Part shown: piece by piece, positions 52,062 through 60,779 of the stretch
How the letters are laid out: each line of letters opens with the position of its first letter
How positions within the stretch are numbered: the first letter of the stretch is position 1
DNA from: Enterocloster bolteae
GTDB lineage: Bacteria; Bacillota; Clostridia; Lachnospirales; Lachnospiraceae
Length of the DNA stretch: 64,000 nucleotides
Assembly (NCBI RefSeq): GCF_002234575.2
Contig: NZ_CP022464.2
Coordinates: 3,100,001-3,164,000, forward strand
Reading direction: 5' to 3'
Made by a program: the position numbers and the translations under genes
The notes under the pieces: generated by a model
Seen by the model: only the letters and a program-made list of their open reading frames with translations
What the model was told of the DNA's origin: nothing
Databases searched by the model: none

Positions 52062-52164
52062 ATACCAGTATGCCGCACAGCGGGGTTGTAAGAGTCTGCC
52101 AGTATTCCACGGAAGAAAGCAGGTCACCGAAGCTGGCGAGTAATGATAATAGGAGGTGCCTTTC
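52062..52164 (+). ncRNA. Probable L21 leader (autoregulatory 5' UTR)
   Basis: About 100 transcribed bases before rplU, containing GTCTGCCAGTATTCC and GAAGCTGGCGAG. Firmicutes rplU mRNAs carry a conserved L21 leader with an AGTCTGCC core; the match is by that core and position. Secondary structure was not computed. Confidence 0.55.
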
Positions 52165-52473
52165 ATGTACGCGATTATAGCAACAGGCGGAAAGCAGTAC
52201 AAGGTAGCAGAAGGCGATGTCATTAAGGTAGAGAGACTGGGCGCAGGCGCAGGCGAGACCGTAACATTTGACCAGGTGCTGGTTGTAAATAACGGCGAGC
52301 TGCAGATTGGATGCCCAACCGTTTCCGGCGCAACTGTTACAGCAACAGTTGAGAAGGAAGGTAAGGCTAAAAAAGTGATCGTTTACAAGTATAAGAGAAA
52401 AACTGGCTATCACAAGAAGAACGGCCATAGACAGCTCTATACCCAGGTGAAGATTGAAAAAATCAACGCTTAA
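52165..52473 (+). CDS. rplU: Ribosomal protein L21
   Basis: 102 residues from ATG 52165 (AGGAGG at 52151-52156). MYAIIATGGKQYKVAEGDVIKVERL and the C-terminal KYKRKTGYHKKNGHRQLYTQVKIEKI are invariant family features. First gene of the L21-Prp-L27 group. Confidence 0.97.
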   Translation: MYAIIATGGKQYKVAEGDVIKVERLGAGAGETVTFDQVLVVNNGELQIGCPTVSGATVTATVEKEGKAKKVIVYKYKRKTGYHKKNGHRQLYTQVKIEKINA

Positions 52474-52484
52474 TTGTAAATGAT

Positions 52485-52823
52485 ATGATTAAAGCAACCG
52501 TATTCAAGAATTCCACAGATTCAGGCAATGCTGTTTACACAGGGATTGTGATGGAGGGACATGCCGGTTATGCCGATGAGGGTGAGGATATCATCTGTGC
52601 GGCGGTTTCGGCTCTGGCTCTTAACTTTTTCAATTCAGTGGAGGCATTTACGGAAGATGGATTTGAAGGCGGGGCGGGAGAGAGCGGTTCGTTTGAATTC
52701 CGTTTCACTTCAGATATAAGTCCTGAATCAAAACTCCTGATGAACTCTCTTATTCTGGGACTTCAGAATATTGAGAGGGATTATGGGAAATCATATATTA
52801 ACGTGAAGTTTAAGGAGGTGTAA
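52485..52823 (+). CDS. prp: Ribosomal-processing cysteine protease Prp
   Basis: 112 residues. GHAGYADEGEDIICAAVSAL carries the catalytic His and Cys pair. Lies between L21 and L27, where Prp cleaves the N-terminal extension of L27, here MLKMNLQLFAH with the expected cut after NLQLF. Essential in species with extended L27. Confidence 0.93.
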   Translation: MIKATVFKNSTDSGNAVYTGIVMEGHAGYADEGEDIICAAVSALALNFFNSVEAFTEDGFEGGAGESGSFEFRFTSDISPESKLLMNSLILGLQNIERDYGKSYINVKFKEV

Positions 52824-52826
52824 CAC

Positions 52827-53117
52827 ATGTTAAAGATGAACCTTCAGTTATTCGCTCATAAGAAAGGTGTTGGTTCTACCAAGAACGGTAGAGACTCCGA
52901 GGCCAAGAGACTTGGCGCTAAGAGAGCCGACGGACAGTTCGTACTGGCTGGCAACATTCTGTACAGACAGCGCGGAACCCACATTCATCCTGGCAACAAC
53001 GTAGGCAGGGGTGGCGATGATACCTTATTTGCTTTAGTAGACGGAGTTGTTAAGTTTGAAAGAAAGGGCAGAGACAGAAAGCAGGTTTCTGTATACCCAA
53101 GGGCAATCAACGAATAA
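52827..53117 (+). CDS. rpmA: Ribosomal protein L27 with cleavable N-terminus
   Basis: 96 residues. MLKMNLQLFAHKKGVGSTKNGRDSEAKRLG: the MNLQLF extension is removed by Prp, leaving AHKKG as the mature start near the peptidyl transferase centre. Strong ribosome site AAGGAGGTG. Confidence 0.97.
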   Translation: MLKMNLQLFAHKKGVGSTKNGRDSEAKRLGAKRADGQFVLAGNILYRQRGTHIHPGNNVGRGGDDTLFALVDGVVKFERKGRDRKQVSVYPRAINE

Positions 53118-53124
53118 TTTCGAA

Positions 53125-53156
53125 GGGCTCCATACTTAGCGTATGGGGCTCTTTTT
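53125..53156 (+). terminator. Terminator or attenuator between rpmA and obgE
   Basis: GGGCTCCATAC (53125-53135 region) pairs with GTATGGGGCTC, followed by TTTTT (53152-53156). Precedes the obgE ribosome site, so obgE may be expressed by readthrough or from a separate promoter. Confidence 0.75.
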
Positions 53157-53178
53157 CACACCACAGGAGGTACTGTGT

Positions 53179-54468
53179 ATGTTTGCCGATAGCGCAAAAA
53201 TATTTATTAAATCCGGTAAGGGCGGAGACGGCCATGTGTCCTTCAGACGCGAGCTGTATGTTCCCAATGGCGGTCCTGACGGAGGTGACGGCGGCCGTGG
53301 AGGCGATGTCATTTTCCAGGTAGACAAAGGAAAAAATACCCTGGTAGATTTCAGGCATGTGCGTAAGTATATTGCAAAGGATGGCCAGGAGGGCGGAAAG
53401 AAACGCTGCCATGGAGCGGATGCCGATGACCTGATTGTGAAGGTGCCTGAGGGAACCGTGCTTAAAGATTTCGAGACGGGTAAGGTCATTGCCGACATGT
53501 CAGGTGACAACCAGAGGGAAGTCATCTTAAGGGGCGGCAGGGGCGGTCTTGGAAATATGCACTTTGCAACATCGACCATGCAGGTGCCCAAGTACGCGCA
53601 GCCCGGGCAGCCCGGTGCCGAGCTGTGGGTGCAGTTGGAGCTTAAGGTCATTGCGGACGTGGGCCTGGTGGGCTTTCCTAATGTGGGAAAATCCACGCTG
53701 CTGTCTGTTGTCAGCAACGCAAAGCCGGAGATAGCCAATTACCATTTTACCACCCTGAATCCCCATTTGGGCGTGGTGGACCTGGGAGACGGAGCCGGAT
53801 TTGTCATGGCTGATATTCCGGGCCTGATTGAAGGCGCCTCTGAAGGCATCGGCCTGGGACATGCGTTCTTAAAGCATATTGAGCGCACCAAGGTCCTGGT
53901 CCATGTGGTGGACGGAGCTTCCGTGGAGGGCAGGGATCCTCTGGAGGACATAAGGACCATTAACCGGGAGCTGGAAGCCTATAATCCGGAGCTGTTAAAG
54001 CGTCCCCAGGTGATTGCCGCCAACAAGATGGATGCGGTGTATGCAGAAGAAGACACTGAGATTATACTTGACGAGCTGAGAAACGAATTCGAGCCAAAGG
54101 GAATCAGGGTGTTCCCCATATCCGCTGTCAGCAGACAGGGAGTGAAGGAGCTTCTGTACCATATCAATGACCTTCTTAAAACAGTGGATGATGCGCCTGT
54201 TGTGTTTGAGAAGGAATTCGAGGTCCAGTACCAGGGCGACAGAAACCTGCCTTATACGGTTACCAGGGCGGATGACGGCGCTTATGTGGTGGAAGGTCCC
54301 AGAATCGACAAGATGCTTGGATACACCAATCTGGATTCTGAGAAGGGATTTGATTTCTTCCAGAAGTTCCTTAAGAATACGGGAGTTCTGGACGACCTGG
54401 AGAAGGCTGGCATAGAGGAAGGCGATACGGTCCGTATGTATGGGCTGGAGTTTGATTATTACAAATAG
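53179..54468 (+). CDS. obgE: GTPase Obg
   Basis: 429 residues from ATG 53179 (AGGAGG at 53165-53170). The Obg fold is N-terminal with glycine-rich GGDGHVSFRRE and GGRGGLGNMHFAT. The G domain has GFPNVGKSTLL, FTTLNPHLGVV, DIPGLIEGAS and NKMD. The OCT domain is C-terminal. Ribosome-associated GTPase in 50S assembly and growth control. Confidence 0.96.
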   Translation: MFADSAKIFIKSGKGGDGHVSFRRELYVPNGGPDGGDGGRGGDVIFQVDKGKNTLVDFRHVRKYIAKDGQEGGKKRCHGADADDLIVKVPEGTVLKDFETGKVIADMSGDNQREVILRGGRGGLGNMHFATSTMQVPKYAQPGQPGAELWVQLELKVIADVGLVGFPNVGKSTLLSVVSNAKPEIANYHFTTLNPHLGVVDLGDGAGFVMADIPGLIEGASEGIGLGHAFLKHIERTKVLVHVVDGASVEGRDPLEDIRTINRELEAYNPELLKRPQVIAANKMDAVYAEEDTEIILDELRNEFEPKGIRVFPISAVSRQGVKELLYHINDLLKTVDDAPVVFEKEFEVQYQGDRNLPYTVTRADDGAYVVEGPRIDKMLGYTNLDSEKGFDFFQKFLKNTGVLDDLEKAGIEEGDTVRMYGLEFDYYK

Positions 54469-54479
54469 AAGGAGTTATT

Positions 54480-54779
54480 ATGACAAGCAAGCAGAGAGCC
54501 TATTTAAAAGGCCTGGCTATGAACATCGATCCTGTGTTCCAGATTGGTAAATCCAGCCTTACGCCTGAGATTACCCAGGCCGTGGACGAGGCACTGGAAG
54601 CAAGGGAACTGATTAAGGTGACAGTGCTGAAAAATTGTCTGGACGACGGCGGTTCCATCGCGGATGTCCTTGCAGAGCGCACACACTCACAGGTGGTACA
54701 GGTCATTGGCAGGAAAATCGTTCTTTACCGTCCTGCCAAAGAGGAAAAGAAACGTAAGATTGTGCTGCCGGAGAAATAG
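54480..54779 (+). CDS. yhbY: CRM-domain RNA-binding protein YhbY
   Basis: 99 residues. MTSKQRAYLKGLAMNIDPVFQIGKSSLTPEIT and LIKVTVLKNCLDD match the CRM domain that binds pre-50S particles. Lies between obgE and nadD. Confidence 0.93.
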   Translation: MTSKQRAYLKGLAMNIDPVFQIGKSSLTPEITQAVDEALEARELIKVTVLKNCLDDGGSIADVLAERTHSQVVQVIGRKIVLYRPAKEEKKRKIVLPEK

Positions 54780-54821
54780 ACAGGCAGGTATCCGGTAAAG
54801 GTATGTGAAGAAGGGATTTGT

Positions 54822-55466
54822 TTGGCAAAAATAGGAATATTGGGCGGCACCTTTGACCCCATCCACAATGGTCATCTGCGGCTGGGCAGGGAAGCTTATG
54901 AGCAGTTTGGACTGGATGCAGTCTGGTTCATGCCCACAGGAAATCCGCCCCATAAAAAAGATCATAAAATCACTGAGGGAGAGATGCGTGAGCGTATGGT
55001 TAAACTGGCCATTGCAGATACTCCCTATTTCCTGTATTCGGATTTTGAACTAAGGCGTAAGGGTAATACCTACACCGCCCAGACCCTGTCCCTGCTGCGT
55101 GAGGAATATAGGGAGGACGTGTTCTATTTCATCATAGGAGCAGATTCCCTGTATCAGATCGAACAGTGGTTCCACCCGGAGCTGGTCATGAAGCTGGCAG
55201 TGCTTCTGGTGGCCGGGCGTGCCTATCATGATGACCACCAGCCCTTTGACAGGCAGATTGAATACCTGACTGCCAGGTATGGGGCAAAGATTTACCCCAT
55301 CCGCTGCCGTGAGATGGATGTGTCCTCGGAGGAAATAAGGGCATCCGTGTCTGACGGACATTCCATCCATGGATTTGTGCCGGATGCAGTGGAAGAATAT
55401 ATTAAGGACCATGGACTGTACGGTGGCGGCGTCAAGACCCCGGTCCTGGCCGGCAAAGGAGAATGA
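54822..55466 (+). CDS. nadD: Nicotinate-nucleotide adenylyltransferase
   Basis: 214 residues from a TTG start. GILGGTFDPIHNGHLRLGREA holds the (H/T)xGH motif; FMPTGNPPHKK and the C-terminal VSSEEIRASVSDGHSIHGFVPDAVEEYIKDHGLY (SSTxxR-like) complete the site. Makes deamido-NAD from NaMN and ATP. Confidence 0.95.
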   Translation: MAKIGILGGTFDPIHNGHLRLGREAYEQFGLDAVWFMPTGNPPHKKDHKITEGEMRERMVKLAIADTPYFLYSDFELRRKGNTYTAQTLSLLREEYREDVFYFIIGADSLYQIEQWFHPELVMKLAVLLVAGRAYHDDHQPFDRQIEYLTARYGAKIYPIRCREMDVSSEEIRASVSDGHSIHGFVPDAVEEYIKDHGLYGGGVKTPVLAGKGE

Positions 55467-55470
55467 ATGT

Positions 55471-56109
55471 ATGGAAAACCAATGCAGCCAGATTATGTTA
55501 TACAGGAAAAGCCTTAAGAGAAAGCTGGCGCCCATGCGCTACGAGCATTCTCTCAGCGTGTCATACACCTGCATGAACCTGGCCATGCGTTACGGCTGCA
55601 GCCTGGACAAGGCAGAGCTGGCCGGACTGATGCATGACTGCGGGAAGCGGTATTCGGATGATATCATATTGAAGAAATGCCTGAAACATGGTCTGGAAGT
55701 GACGGACGCGGAGTACAAGGCCCTGCCTGTGCTCCATGCAAAATACGGGGCATGGCTGGCGGAGCACAAGTACCAGATTACGGACCGGGAAATACTGGAT
55801 GCCATCGGCTGCCACACCACAGGCCGGCCGGAGATGACGACTCTGGATAAAATCCTCTATATAGCGGATTATATAGAACCCAGGCGCTACAAGGCCGATA
55901 ATCTGCCAATGATAAGGCGGATGGCGTATGAGGATCTGGATGAGACCATGTATGCCATATTGGCGGGAACTTTAGATTACCTGGAAAAAAAGGGCGGAAG
56001 TATTGACCCCATGACAGCCCAGGCATATGAATATTTTAAGAAAGTGAAGGGAGAACGCGATGAACTCAAAGGAAATGGTGAAACTGGCATATCAGGCTCT
56101 CAGCGATAA
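55471..56109 (+). CDS. yqeK: HD-domain hydrolase YqeK
   Basis: 212 residues; ATG 55471 behind AAAGGAG. RYEHSLSVSYTC, LMHDCGKRYS (metal HD) and the C-terminal DKILYIADYIEPRR identify YqeK, which hydrolyses diadenosine tetraphosphate symmetrically. Overlaps rsfS by 50 bases. Confidence 0.94.
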   Translation: MENQCSQIMLYRKSLKRKLAPMRYEHSLSVSYTCMNLAMRYGCSLDKAELAGLMHDCGKRYSDDIILKKCLKHGLEVTDAEYKALPVLHAKYGAWLAEHKYQITDREILDAIGCHTTGRPEMTTLDKILYIADYIEPRRYKADNLPMIRRMAYEDLDETMYAILAGTLDYLEKKGGSIDPMTAQAYEYFKKVKGERDELKGNGETGISGSQR

Positions 56110-56410
56110 AAAGGGAGAGGACATTAAAATTATTGACATCCAGTCCGTATCAGTTCTGGCAGATTATTTTATAATCGCTGACGGCAGCAACCCCAATCAG
56201 GTGCAGGCCATGGCTGATAATGTGGAGGAAATTCTGGAAAAGGCAGGCTGCGAGTGCAAGCAGATTGAAGGCTACCAGAACGCAAACTGGATTCTGATGG
56301 ATTACAAGGATGTGATAGTCCATATCTTCTGCAGGGAAGACAGATTGTTCTATGATTTGGAGCGAATCTGGAGAGATGGAAAGACATTTGTGGATGTAAA
56401 TGAGCTGTAA
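56060..56410 (+). CDS. rsfS: Ribosomal silencing factor RsfS
   Basis: 116 residues. KIIDIQSVSVLADYFIIADGSNPNQVQAMADNVEE and WILMDYKDVIVHIFCREDRLFYDLERIW are invariant family boxes. Binds L14 and blocks subunit joining in slow growth. Last gene of the nadD-yqeK-rsfS unit. Confidence 0.95.
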   Translation: MNSKEMVKLAYQALSDKKGEDIKIIDIQSVSVLADYFIIADGSNPNQVQAMADNVEEILEKAGCECKQIEGYQNANWILMDYKDVIVHIFCREDRLFYDLERIWRDGKTFVDVNEL

Positions 56411-56457
56411 TGTGTAAGAGTTGGAAATGAATGAAAATGAATTAAATCCAATGAGGG

Positions 56458-56506
56458 ACGGATATATGAGGTCTGGAATGATAAGACCTTCGTATATCCG
56501 TTTTTT
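56458..56506 (+). terminator. Terminator after rsfS
   Basis: ACGGATATA...GGTC (56458-56473) pairs with GACC...TATATCCGT (56485-56501), followed by TTTTTT. Confidence 0.85.
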
Positions 56507-56694
56507 ATATATAAGTGATACTGTTTTCTCCTGTTTTCAATCAAATATGTTAAGCGAAAAACGACAGATGTTTATGTTATGCTATAAAACGAAGGGAGAC
56601 AAATGAAATATAAACAGGGCTAATAGAATAAGGCCAATAAAAATAAGACCGGTTTTGCTTTTTACAATAATTTAATTATTAGGAGAAAAAGGTA

Positions 56695-57582
56695 ATGAGA
56701 GTAAATATGTTAGAGGAAACGATTATTGAAGAAGTAACAAAGATTATAAAAGTTGCTGAGACTAAAATAATGAAAGAAATGAGCATTCAATATTTGGCGG
56801 ATTCGCTGTGCTACAGTGAACAGCAGGTTAGATTAGTGTTTAAGATAGCTGCAGGCCAGACAATTGGCCAATATTTAAAAAGACGATACTTAACACAAAT
56901 ATATCTAACTATAGGTAGTGATGCATACAATAAGTTGAAGAGAACAGCTGCTGTCATGGGATGCAGGCGCTATAAGCAAAAAATGGAGCATTTCTTTGGT
57001 AAAGAAATTGATGATGACAAACTGCAAAGACCTCTTACAACAGAACAAATGAGAATAAATCTGTTTGATTTGGAAAACAGCCCATATGTAGACAGATGGC
57101 TTAAAGAGAAAATATGCGGCAAAAGACAACGGGTGGATATTGGCAATGATGTGACCAGGCTATTACTCTTGGATGAGAATAACCGGATGCCTTATGATTA
57201 TGACCATTGTTATTTTAGGCATAAGGGCCGTCTCTTTATTATTGATTCACGCTTGGCAGTTGATATGCCGTATAATAATAGTCTTTGGATTATGGGAATG
57301 GAATTTTGTATTTACAAAACAGAGCAGGCAGAGAACAGATATGTTTTCCAAATAATAAAAAAATTTATGGAAAATGGTACCGTAAAGAATATGAAAAAGG
57401 AAGATAGTGGAATACAGGTCCAGGAGCTCAGCTATTTCTATGCACATAAAAACAAATCGTTCCGTATTGTGAATATCATTGACGGCTCAGATATGGTTGG
57501 AGAGGCGCTGACAACGCTGATGATAAAAGAAGAATACATTATACTGGAATCAGGTAAACTTTTCTTCTTATTAGATAAGTAA
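56695..57582 (+). CDS. AraC-like HTH protein of unknown function
   Basis: 295 residues; ATG behind AGGAGAAAAAG. An HTH resembling the AraC pair lies at residues 30-105 (SIQYLADSLCYSEQQVRLVFKIAAGQTIGQYLKRRYL), but the second helix pair is degenerate. The rest (RHKGRLFIIDSRLAVDMPYNNSLWIMGMEFCIYK...) has no family I recognise. The gene is much richer in AT than its neighbours and stands alone between two core operons, suggesting acquisition. Confidence 0.55.
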   Translation: MRVNMLEETIIEEVTKIIKVAETKIMKEMSIQYLADSLCYSEQQVRLVFKIAAGQTIGQYLKRRYLTQIYLTIGSDAYNKLKRTAAVMGCRRYKQKMEHFFGKEIDDDKLQRPLTTEQMRINLFDLENSPYVDRWLKEKICGKRQRVDIGNDVTRLLLLDENNRMPYDYDHCYFRHKGRLFIIDSRLAVDMPYNNSLWIMGMEFCIYKTEQAENRYVFQIIKKFMENGTVKNMKKEDSGIQVQELSYFYAHKNKSFRIVNIIDGSDMVGEALTTLMIKEEYIILESGKLFFLLDK

Positions 57583-57793
57583 TAGTATGTATGCTCATGT
57601 CTCTGAGGGCATAGAGATGAATCTTAAAAACAGGAACTGCGGTGTAAGGATAACAATACACCAGCGGTTCCTGTTTGTGCAGTTGCAGCAGTGTGTGATA
57701 GCGGTATATAACAGTAACAGATCCGGAATATATTATGCCTATAAATCGTTAGGCCTGCTATATCATGATGCAAAAGACACATCATCCCTGCCG

Positions 57794-58408
57794 CTACATC
57801 ATACGAACCAGGCCAATGACCTTGCCAAGAATCTCTACGGTTTCCGTGATGATAGGCTCCATGGCATCGTTCTCCGGCTGGAGGCGGTAATGTCCGTTCT
57901 CCTTATAAAAACGCTTGACCGTGGCTGAATCATCCACCAGGGCCACAACAATCTCCCCGTTTGCCGCAGTGGGACACTGCTCCACAATCAGCTTGTCGCC
58001 GGGCAGGATTCCGGCGCCAATCATGCTTTCGCCCTTAACCTTCAGCATGAACGTCTCAGAGTTGGGAAGAATCTCTGCCGGGAATGGGAAATAGTCCTCA
58101 ATCCGCTCTTCTGCAAGAATGGGTTCTCCGGCTGCTACGGTTCCGACGAGAGGGATATTCACCATCTCTCTGCGGTTAAAATTAAAGGTGTCGTCCAAAA
58201 TCTCAATGGTCCTTGGTTTGGTGGGGTCACGCCGTATGTAGCCCTTATCCTCCAGAGCGGACAGATGGGAGTGAACGGAAGAGGTGGACTTTAAATGTAC
58301 TGCCTCGCAAATCTCCCGCACAGCCGGCGGATATCCCTTCTGTAAAATAGTCTCTTTGATGTATTCTAAAATCTCCTGCTGCTTAGAAGTAATTTTATCC
58401 TGTGCCAT
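57794..58408 (-). CDS. lexA: LexA repressor
   Basis: 204 residues from ATG 58408 with AGGAGGTTGATT upstream. N-terminal winged helix: ITSKQQEILEYIKETILQKGYPPAVREICEAVHLKSTSSVHSHLSALEDKGYIRRD. Self-cleavage site AAG in VGTVAAGEP, catalytic Ser in KGESMIGAGI and Lys in DDSATVKRFYKE. Represses the SOS genes, including itself and the divergent LysM gene. The 57583-57793 stretch upstream of its stop holds no gene I accept. Confidence 0.96.
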   Translation of the reverse strand: MAQDKITSKQQEILEYIKETILQKGYPPAVREICEAVHLKSTSSVHSHLSALEDKGYIRRDPTKPRTIEILDDTFNFNRREMVNIPLVGTVAAGEPILAEERIEDYFPFPAEILPNSETFMLKVKGESMIGAGILPGDKLIVEQCPTAANGEIVVALVDDSATVKRFYKENGHYRLQPENDAMEPIITETVEILGKVIGLVRMM

Positions 58409-58438
58409 AATCAACCTCCTGCGTTTTCTATATTTATA

Positions 58439-58548
58439 GTAACATATGTTCGGTAAAAATGCAAACCTTTGTTCGATTTTTTGCCGGGAACACTTGACAA
58501 ACATTTGTTCTGGTAGTATAGTATGAATATACAAAAGAACAGACGTTC
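58439..58548. promoter_or_regulatory. lexA/yneA intergenic SOS boxes and yneA promoter
   Basis: The perfect box GAAC-AGAC-GTTC is at 58537-58548. Near matches on the minus strand are GAAC-ATAT-GTTA (58441-58452), GAAC-AAAG-GTTT (58463-58476) and GAAC-AAAT-GTTT (58499-58511). The yneA promoter is TTGACA (58494-58499), 17 bp, TATAGT (58517-58522), and one box lies inside its spacer. Confidence 0.85.
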
Positions 58549-58590
58549 TGTATTGCGCGCAAGAAGGAACCGCCTTAGGGAGGTTACCAT

Positions 58591-58890
58591 ATGAGAGTGA
58601 GAAAGAGAAGGTTGTCAGCTACATGTTTTACGGTTTTACTGTTTGTTTCCATTATTATGGGACGTACCATGTTTACTTCCATGGCCAAGGAGGAGGGGAG
58701 CAGGACCACTCCCTATTATAAAAGCGTCCGCATCCAGGAAGGGGACAGTCTTTGGGGGATTGCCCGTCAGTACAGGGAAGGCAGTTCCATGAGCATGGAT
58801 GAGTATGTGAATCAGCTCAGGCAGATGAACGGCCTTAAGAAGGATACCATCCATACAGGGCAGTATCTGACCGTAGTATATTTTGAGTAA
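58591..58890 (+). CDS. yneA: SOS-induced LysM cell-division inhibitor, YneA-like
   Basis: 99 residues. An N-terminal membrane helix (TCFTVLLFVSIIMGRTMF) is followed by a LysM domain (VRIQEGDSLWGIARQYREGSSMSMDEYVNQLRQMNGL...GQYLTVVYF). Divergent from lexA behind four SOS boxes, the arrangement known for yneA, which delays septation after DNA damage. Confidence 0.88.
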   Translation: MRVRKRRLSATCFTVLLFVSIIMGRTMFTSMAKEEGSRTTPYYKSVRIQEGDSLWGIARQYREGSSMSMDEYVNQLRQMNGLKKDTIHTGQYLTVVYFE

Positions 58891-58938
58891 ACAGGATTAG
58901 CTTCTGTACATATAATATGATAGTACGAGATACATTTT

Positions 58939-58976
58939 AAACCTTTGGAGATATCCGGCCAGCTCCAAGGGTTTTT
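58939..58976 (+). terminator. Terminator after yneA
   Basis: AAACCTTTGGAG (58939-58950) pairs with CTCCAAGGGTTT (58963-58974), then a T-rich tail. Confidence 0.85.
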
Positions 58977-59227
58977 ATCTTTTCACGGATTTTCTGTATA
59001 TTCCGGTTACATTTTTGCCCGAAAATTCCCAGAAGTTCCAAATTATATAATTTTGCAGCGTTTTATTGTGCAAAATGATACAAATTTCTTTCTTGATGTT
59101 AAGATGCTGTGAAAATGCATATCATGAGACGTGATATATTACACAAATTGCAGAATGAAATCGTCATGGATTTGTAACATTTTCTTTTTTATAACATTTA
59201 TATTATCAATTTATAAATAATATGTAT

Positions 59228-59256
59228 TTGAAATTATTAAATAAGGTGTCTATAAT
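59228..59256 (+). promoter_or_regulatory. Promoter of the ATP synthase operon
   Basis: TTGAAA (59228-59233), 17-bp spacer, TATAAT (59251-59256), 40 bases before atpB. The AT-rich 250 bases upstream (58977-59227) show nothing else. Confidence 0.8.
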
Positions 59257-59295
59257 AGGCAAAAGCAAACGAGAAGAGAAAGGGGGTTGTTTAGT

Positions 59296-59985
59296 ATGAA
59301 CGGTTTAGTGGAATCACTGATGGAAGAGCTTAACTGCAATGTGGTGTTCACCATACCGCTGTTTGGCGGTATTGATGTGATGGAATCCGTGGTAGTGACA
59401 TGGATCATCATGGCGATTATGATGATAGCTTCCCTGATACTGGTCCATGGCCTGAAGGTAAGGAACATAAGTAAGAAACAGGCTGCTCTGGAGAGCGGTA
59501 TGTCTTTTATCTATGATTTTTTTGAAGGGCTTTTGGGAAAGGAAGGAAAGGCTTATATACCATATCTGATTACAGTGGTGATATACATAGGAATTGCCAA
59601 TATGATTGGACTTCTTGGCTTCAAGTCGCCAACCAAGGATTTGAATGTGACCGTTTCCCTGGCTGTTATGAGTATTGTTCTGGTGGAAGTGGCCGGCATC
59701 CGTAAGAAGGGTGTCAGGGGATGGATTAAAAGCTTTGCGGAGCCCATTGCCATCATAGCGCCAATCAATGTGCTGGAGCTGTTTATACGGCCATTGTCCC
59801 TGTGCATGCGGTTGTTCGGCAACGTGCTGGGCGCCATTGTTGTCATGGCACTCATCAAGCATTTGCTGCCGTTAATTGTGCCGCTGCCATTCAGCTTCTA
59901 TTTTGATATATTTGATGGAGTGATACAGGCATATGTATTCGTGTTCCTCACATCACTATATATAAAAGAAGCCATTGAGGATTAA
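59296..59985 (+). CDS. atpB: ATP synthase F0 subunit a
   Basis: 229 residues from ATG 59296 (AGGGGG at 59281-59286; TTG 59287 is a less likely start). Five to six membrane helices. The essential Arg lies in ELFIRPLSLCMRLFGNVLGAIVV, and the exit-channel helix is YVFVFLTSLYIKEAI. No atpI precedes it. Confidence 0.95.
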   Translation: MNGLVESLMEELNCNVVFTIPLFGGIDVMESVVVTWIIMAIMMIASLILVHGLKVRNISKKQAALESGMSFIYDFFEGLLGKEGKAYIPYLITVVIYIGIANMIGLLGFKSPTKDLNVTVSLAVMSIVLVEVAGIRKKGVRGWIKSFAEPIAIIAPINVLELFIRPLSLCMRLFGNVLGAIVVMALIKHLLPLIVPLPFSFYFDIFDGVIQAYVFVFLTSLYIKEAIED

Positions 59986-60038
59986 GTTTGCAGCCTTATG
60001 GAAAAAGAAAATATTGAGAGAAAAAGGAGAGTCTTATT

Positions 60039-60263
60039 ATGACAGGATTAATCGCATTAGGAGCAGGTGTTGCAGTTGTTACAGGTATTGGAGCAGGTAT
60101 AGGTATCGGCTTGGCCACTTCCAAGGCAGTGGACGCTATTGCAAGACAGCCTGAGGCAGACGGCAAGATTACAAAGGCACTTCTGTTAGGATGCGCCCTT
60201 GCTGAGGCAACCGCCATTTACGGCTTTGTCATCGGCCTTTTAATCATTCTGTTCTTAAAATAA
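60039..60263 (+). CDS. atpE: ATP synthase F0 subunit c
   Basis: 74 residues, two helices. The ion-binding Glu lies in LAEATAIYGFV; the loop is ARQPEA. Position 32 equivalent of Na+-type rings (Gln in GIGQG) is Ile here (GIGIG), and the residue after the Glu is Ala instead of Ser. This argues for proton rather than sodium coupling, although the Thr and Tyr after the Glu are kept. Confidence 0.95.
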   Translation: MTGLIALGAGVAVVTGIGAGIGIGLATSKAVDAIARQPEADGKITKALLLGCALAEATAIYGFVIGLLIILFLK

Positions 60264-60287
60264 TTTATAGCAGGAAGGCGACTTAAT

Positions 60288-60779
60288 ATGTTAAATTTAA
60301 ACATTTGGAATGTAGCCTTTACGGTTATTAACCTACTGGTTTTATATCTGTTTATGAAGCACTTCCTGATTGGTCCGGTGCGCAGTATACTGGATGAGAG
60401 GAAGCAGATGATTGAGCACGACCTGGACGAGGCAAAGAACAGGGAAACGGAAGCGCGTCAGATGAAGGAGCAGTATCAGGCCTCCATCGGCAATGCAGAT
60501 GAAGAAGCTTCAAGAATCATCGAGGAAGCCAGGAACAGGGCTGCCGCAGAGTACGAGAAGGTTCTGGCCCAGGCCAGGGCAGACGCTGCCAAAAAGATGG
60601 AAGAGGCAGACCGTACTATTGCCCTGGAGCGCGAGAAAGCCATGAATGACCTGAAGGCCGGAGTGGCCGGTTTGGCCATGACAGCTGCTGCCAAGCTGAT
60701 TAGCGAGCAGAGCGCACCGGACGGCGACAGGAACCTATACAACCGCTTTTTAGCAGAATCAGGTGAAGGAAATGACTGA
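60288..60779 (+). CDS. atpF: ATP synthase F0 subunit b
   Basis: 163 residues. N-terminal membrane helix (NVAFTVINLLVLYLFMKHFL), then a long charged coiled coil (VRSILDERKQMIEHDLDEAKNRETEARQ) that forms the peripheral stalk. Overlaps atpH by eight bases. Confidence 0.95.
   Translation: MLNLNIWNVAFTVINLLVLYLFMKHFLIGPVRSILDERKQMIEHDLDEAKNRETEARQMKEQYQASIGNADEEASRIIEEARNRAAAEYEKVLAQARADAAKKMEEADRTIALEREKAMNDLKAGVAGLAMTAAAKLISEQSAPDGDRNLYNRFLAESGEGND

Noticed and set aside
57587..57928. Small + strand gene overlapping the end of lexA
   Set aside because: Half of it is antisense to lexA and it lacks a convincing ribosome site.
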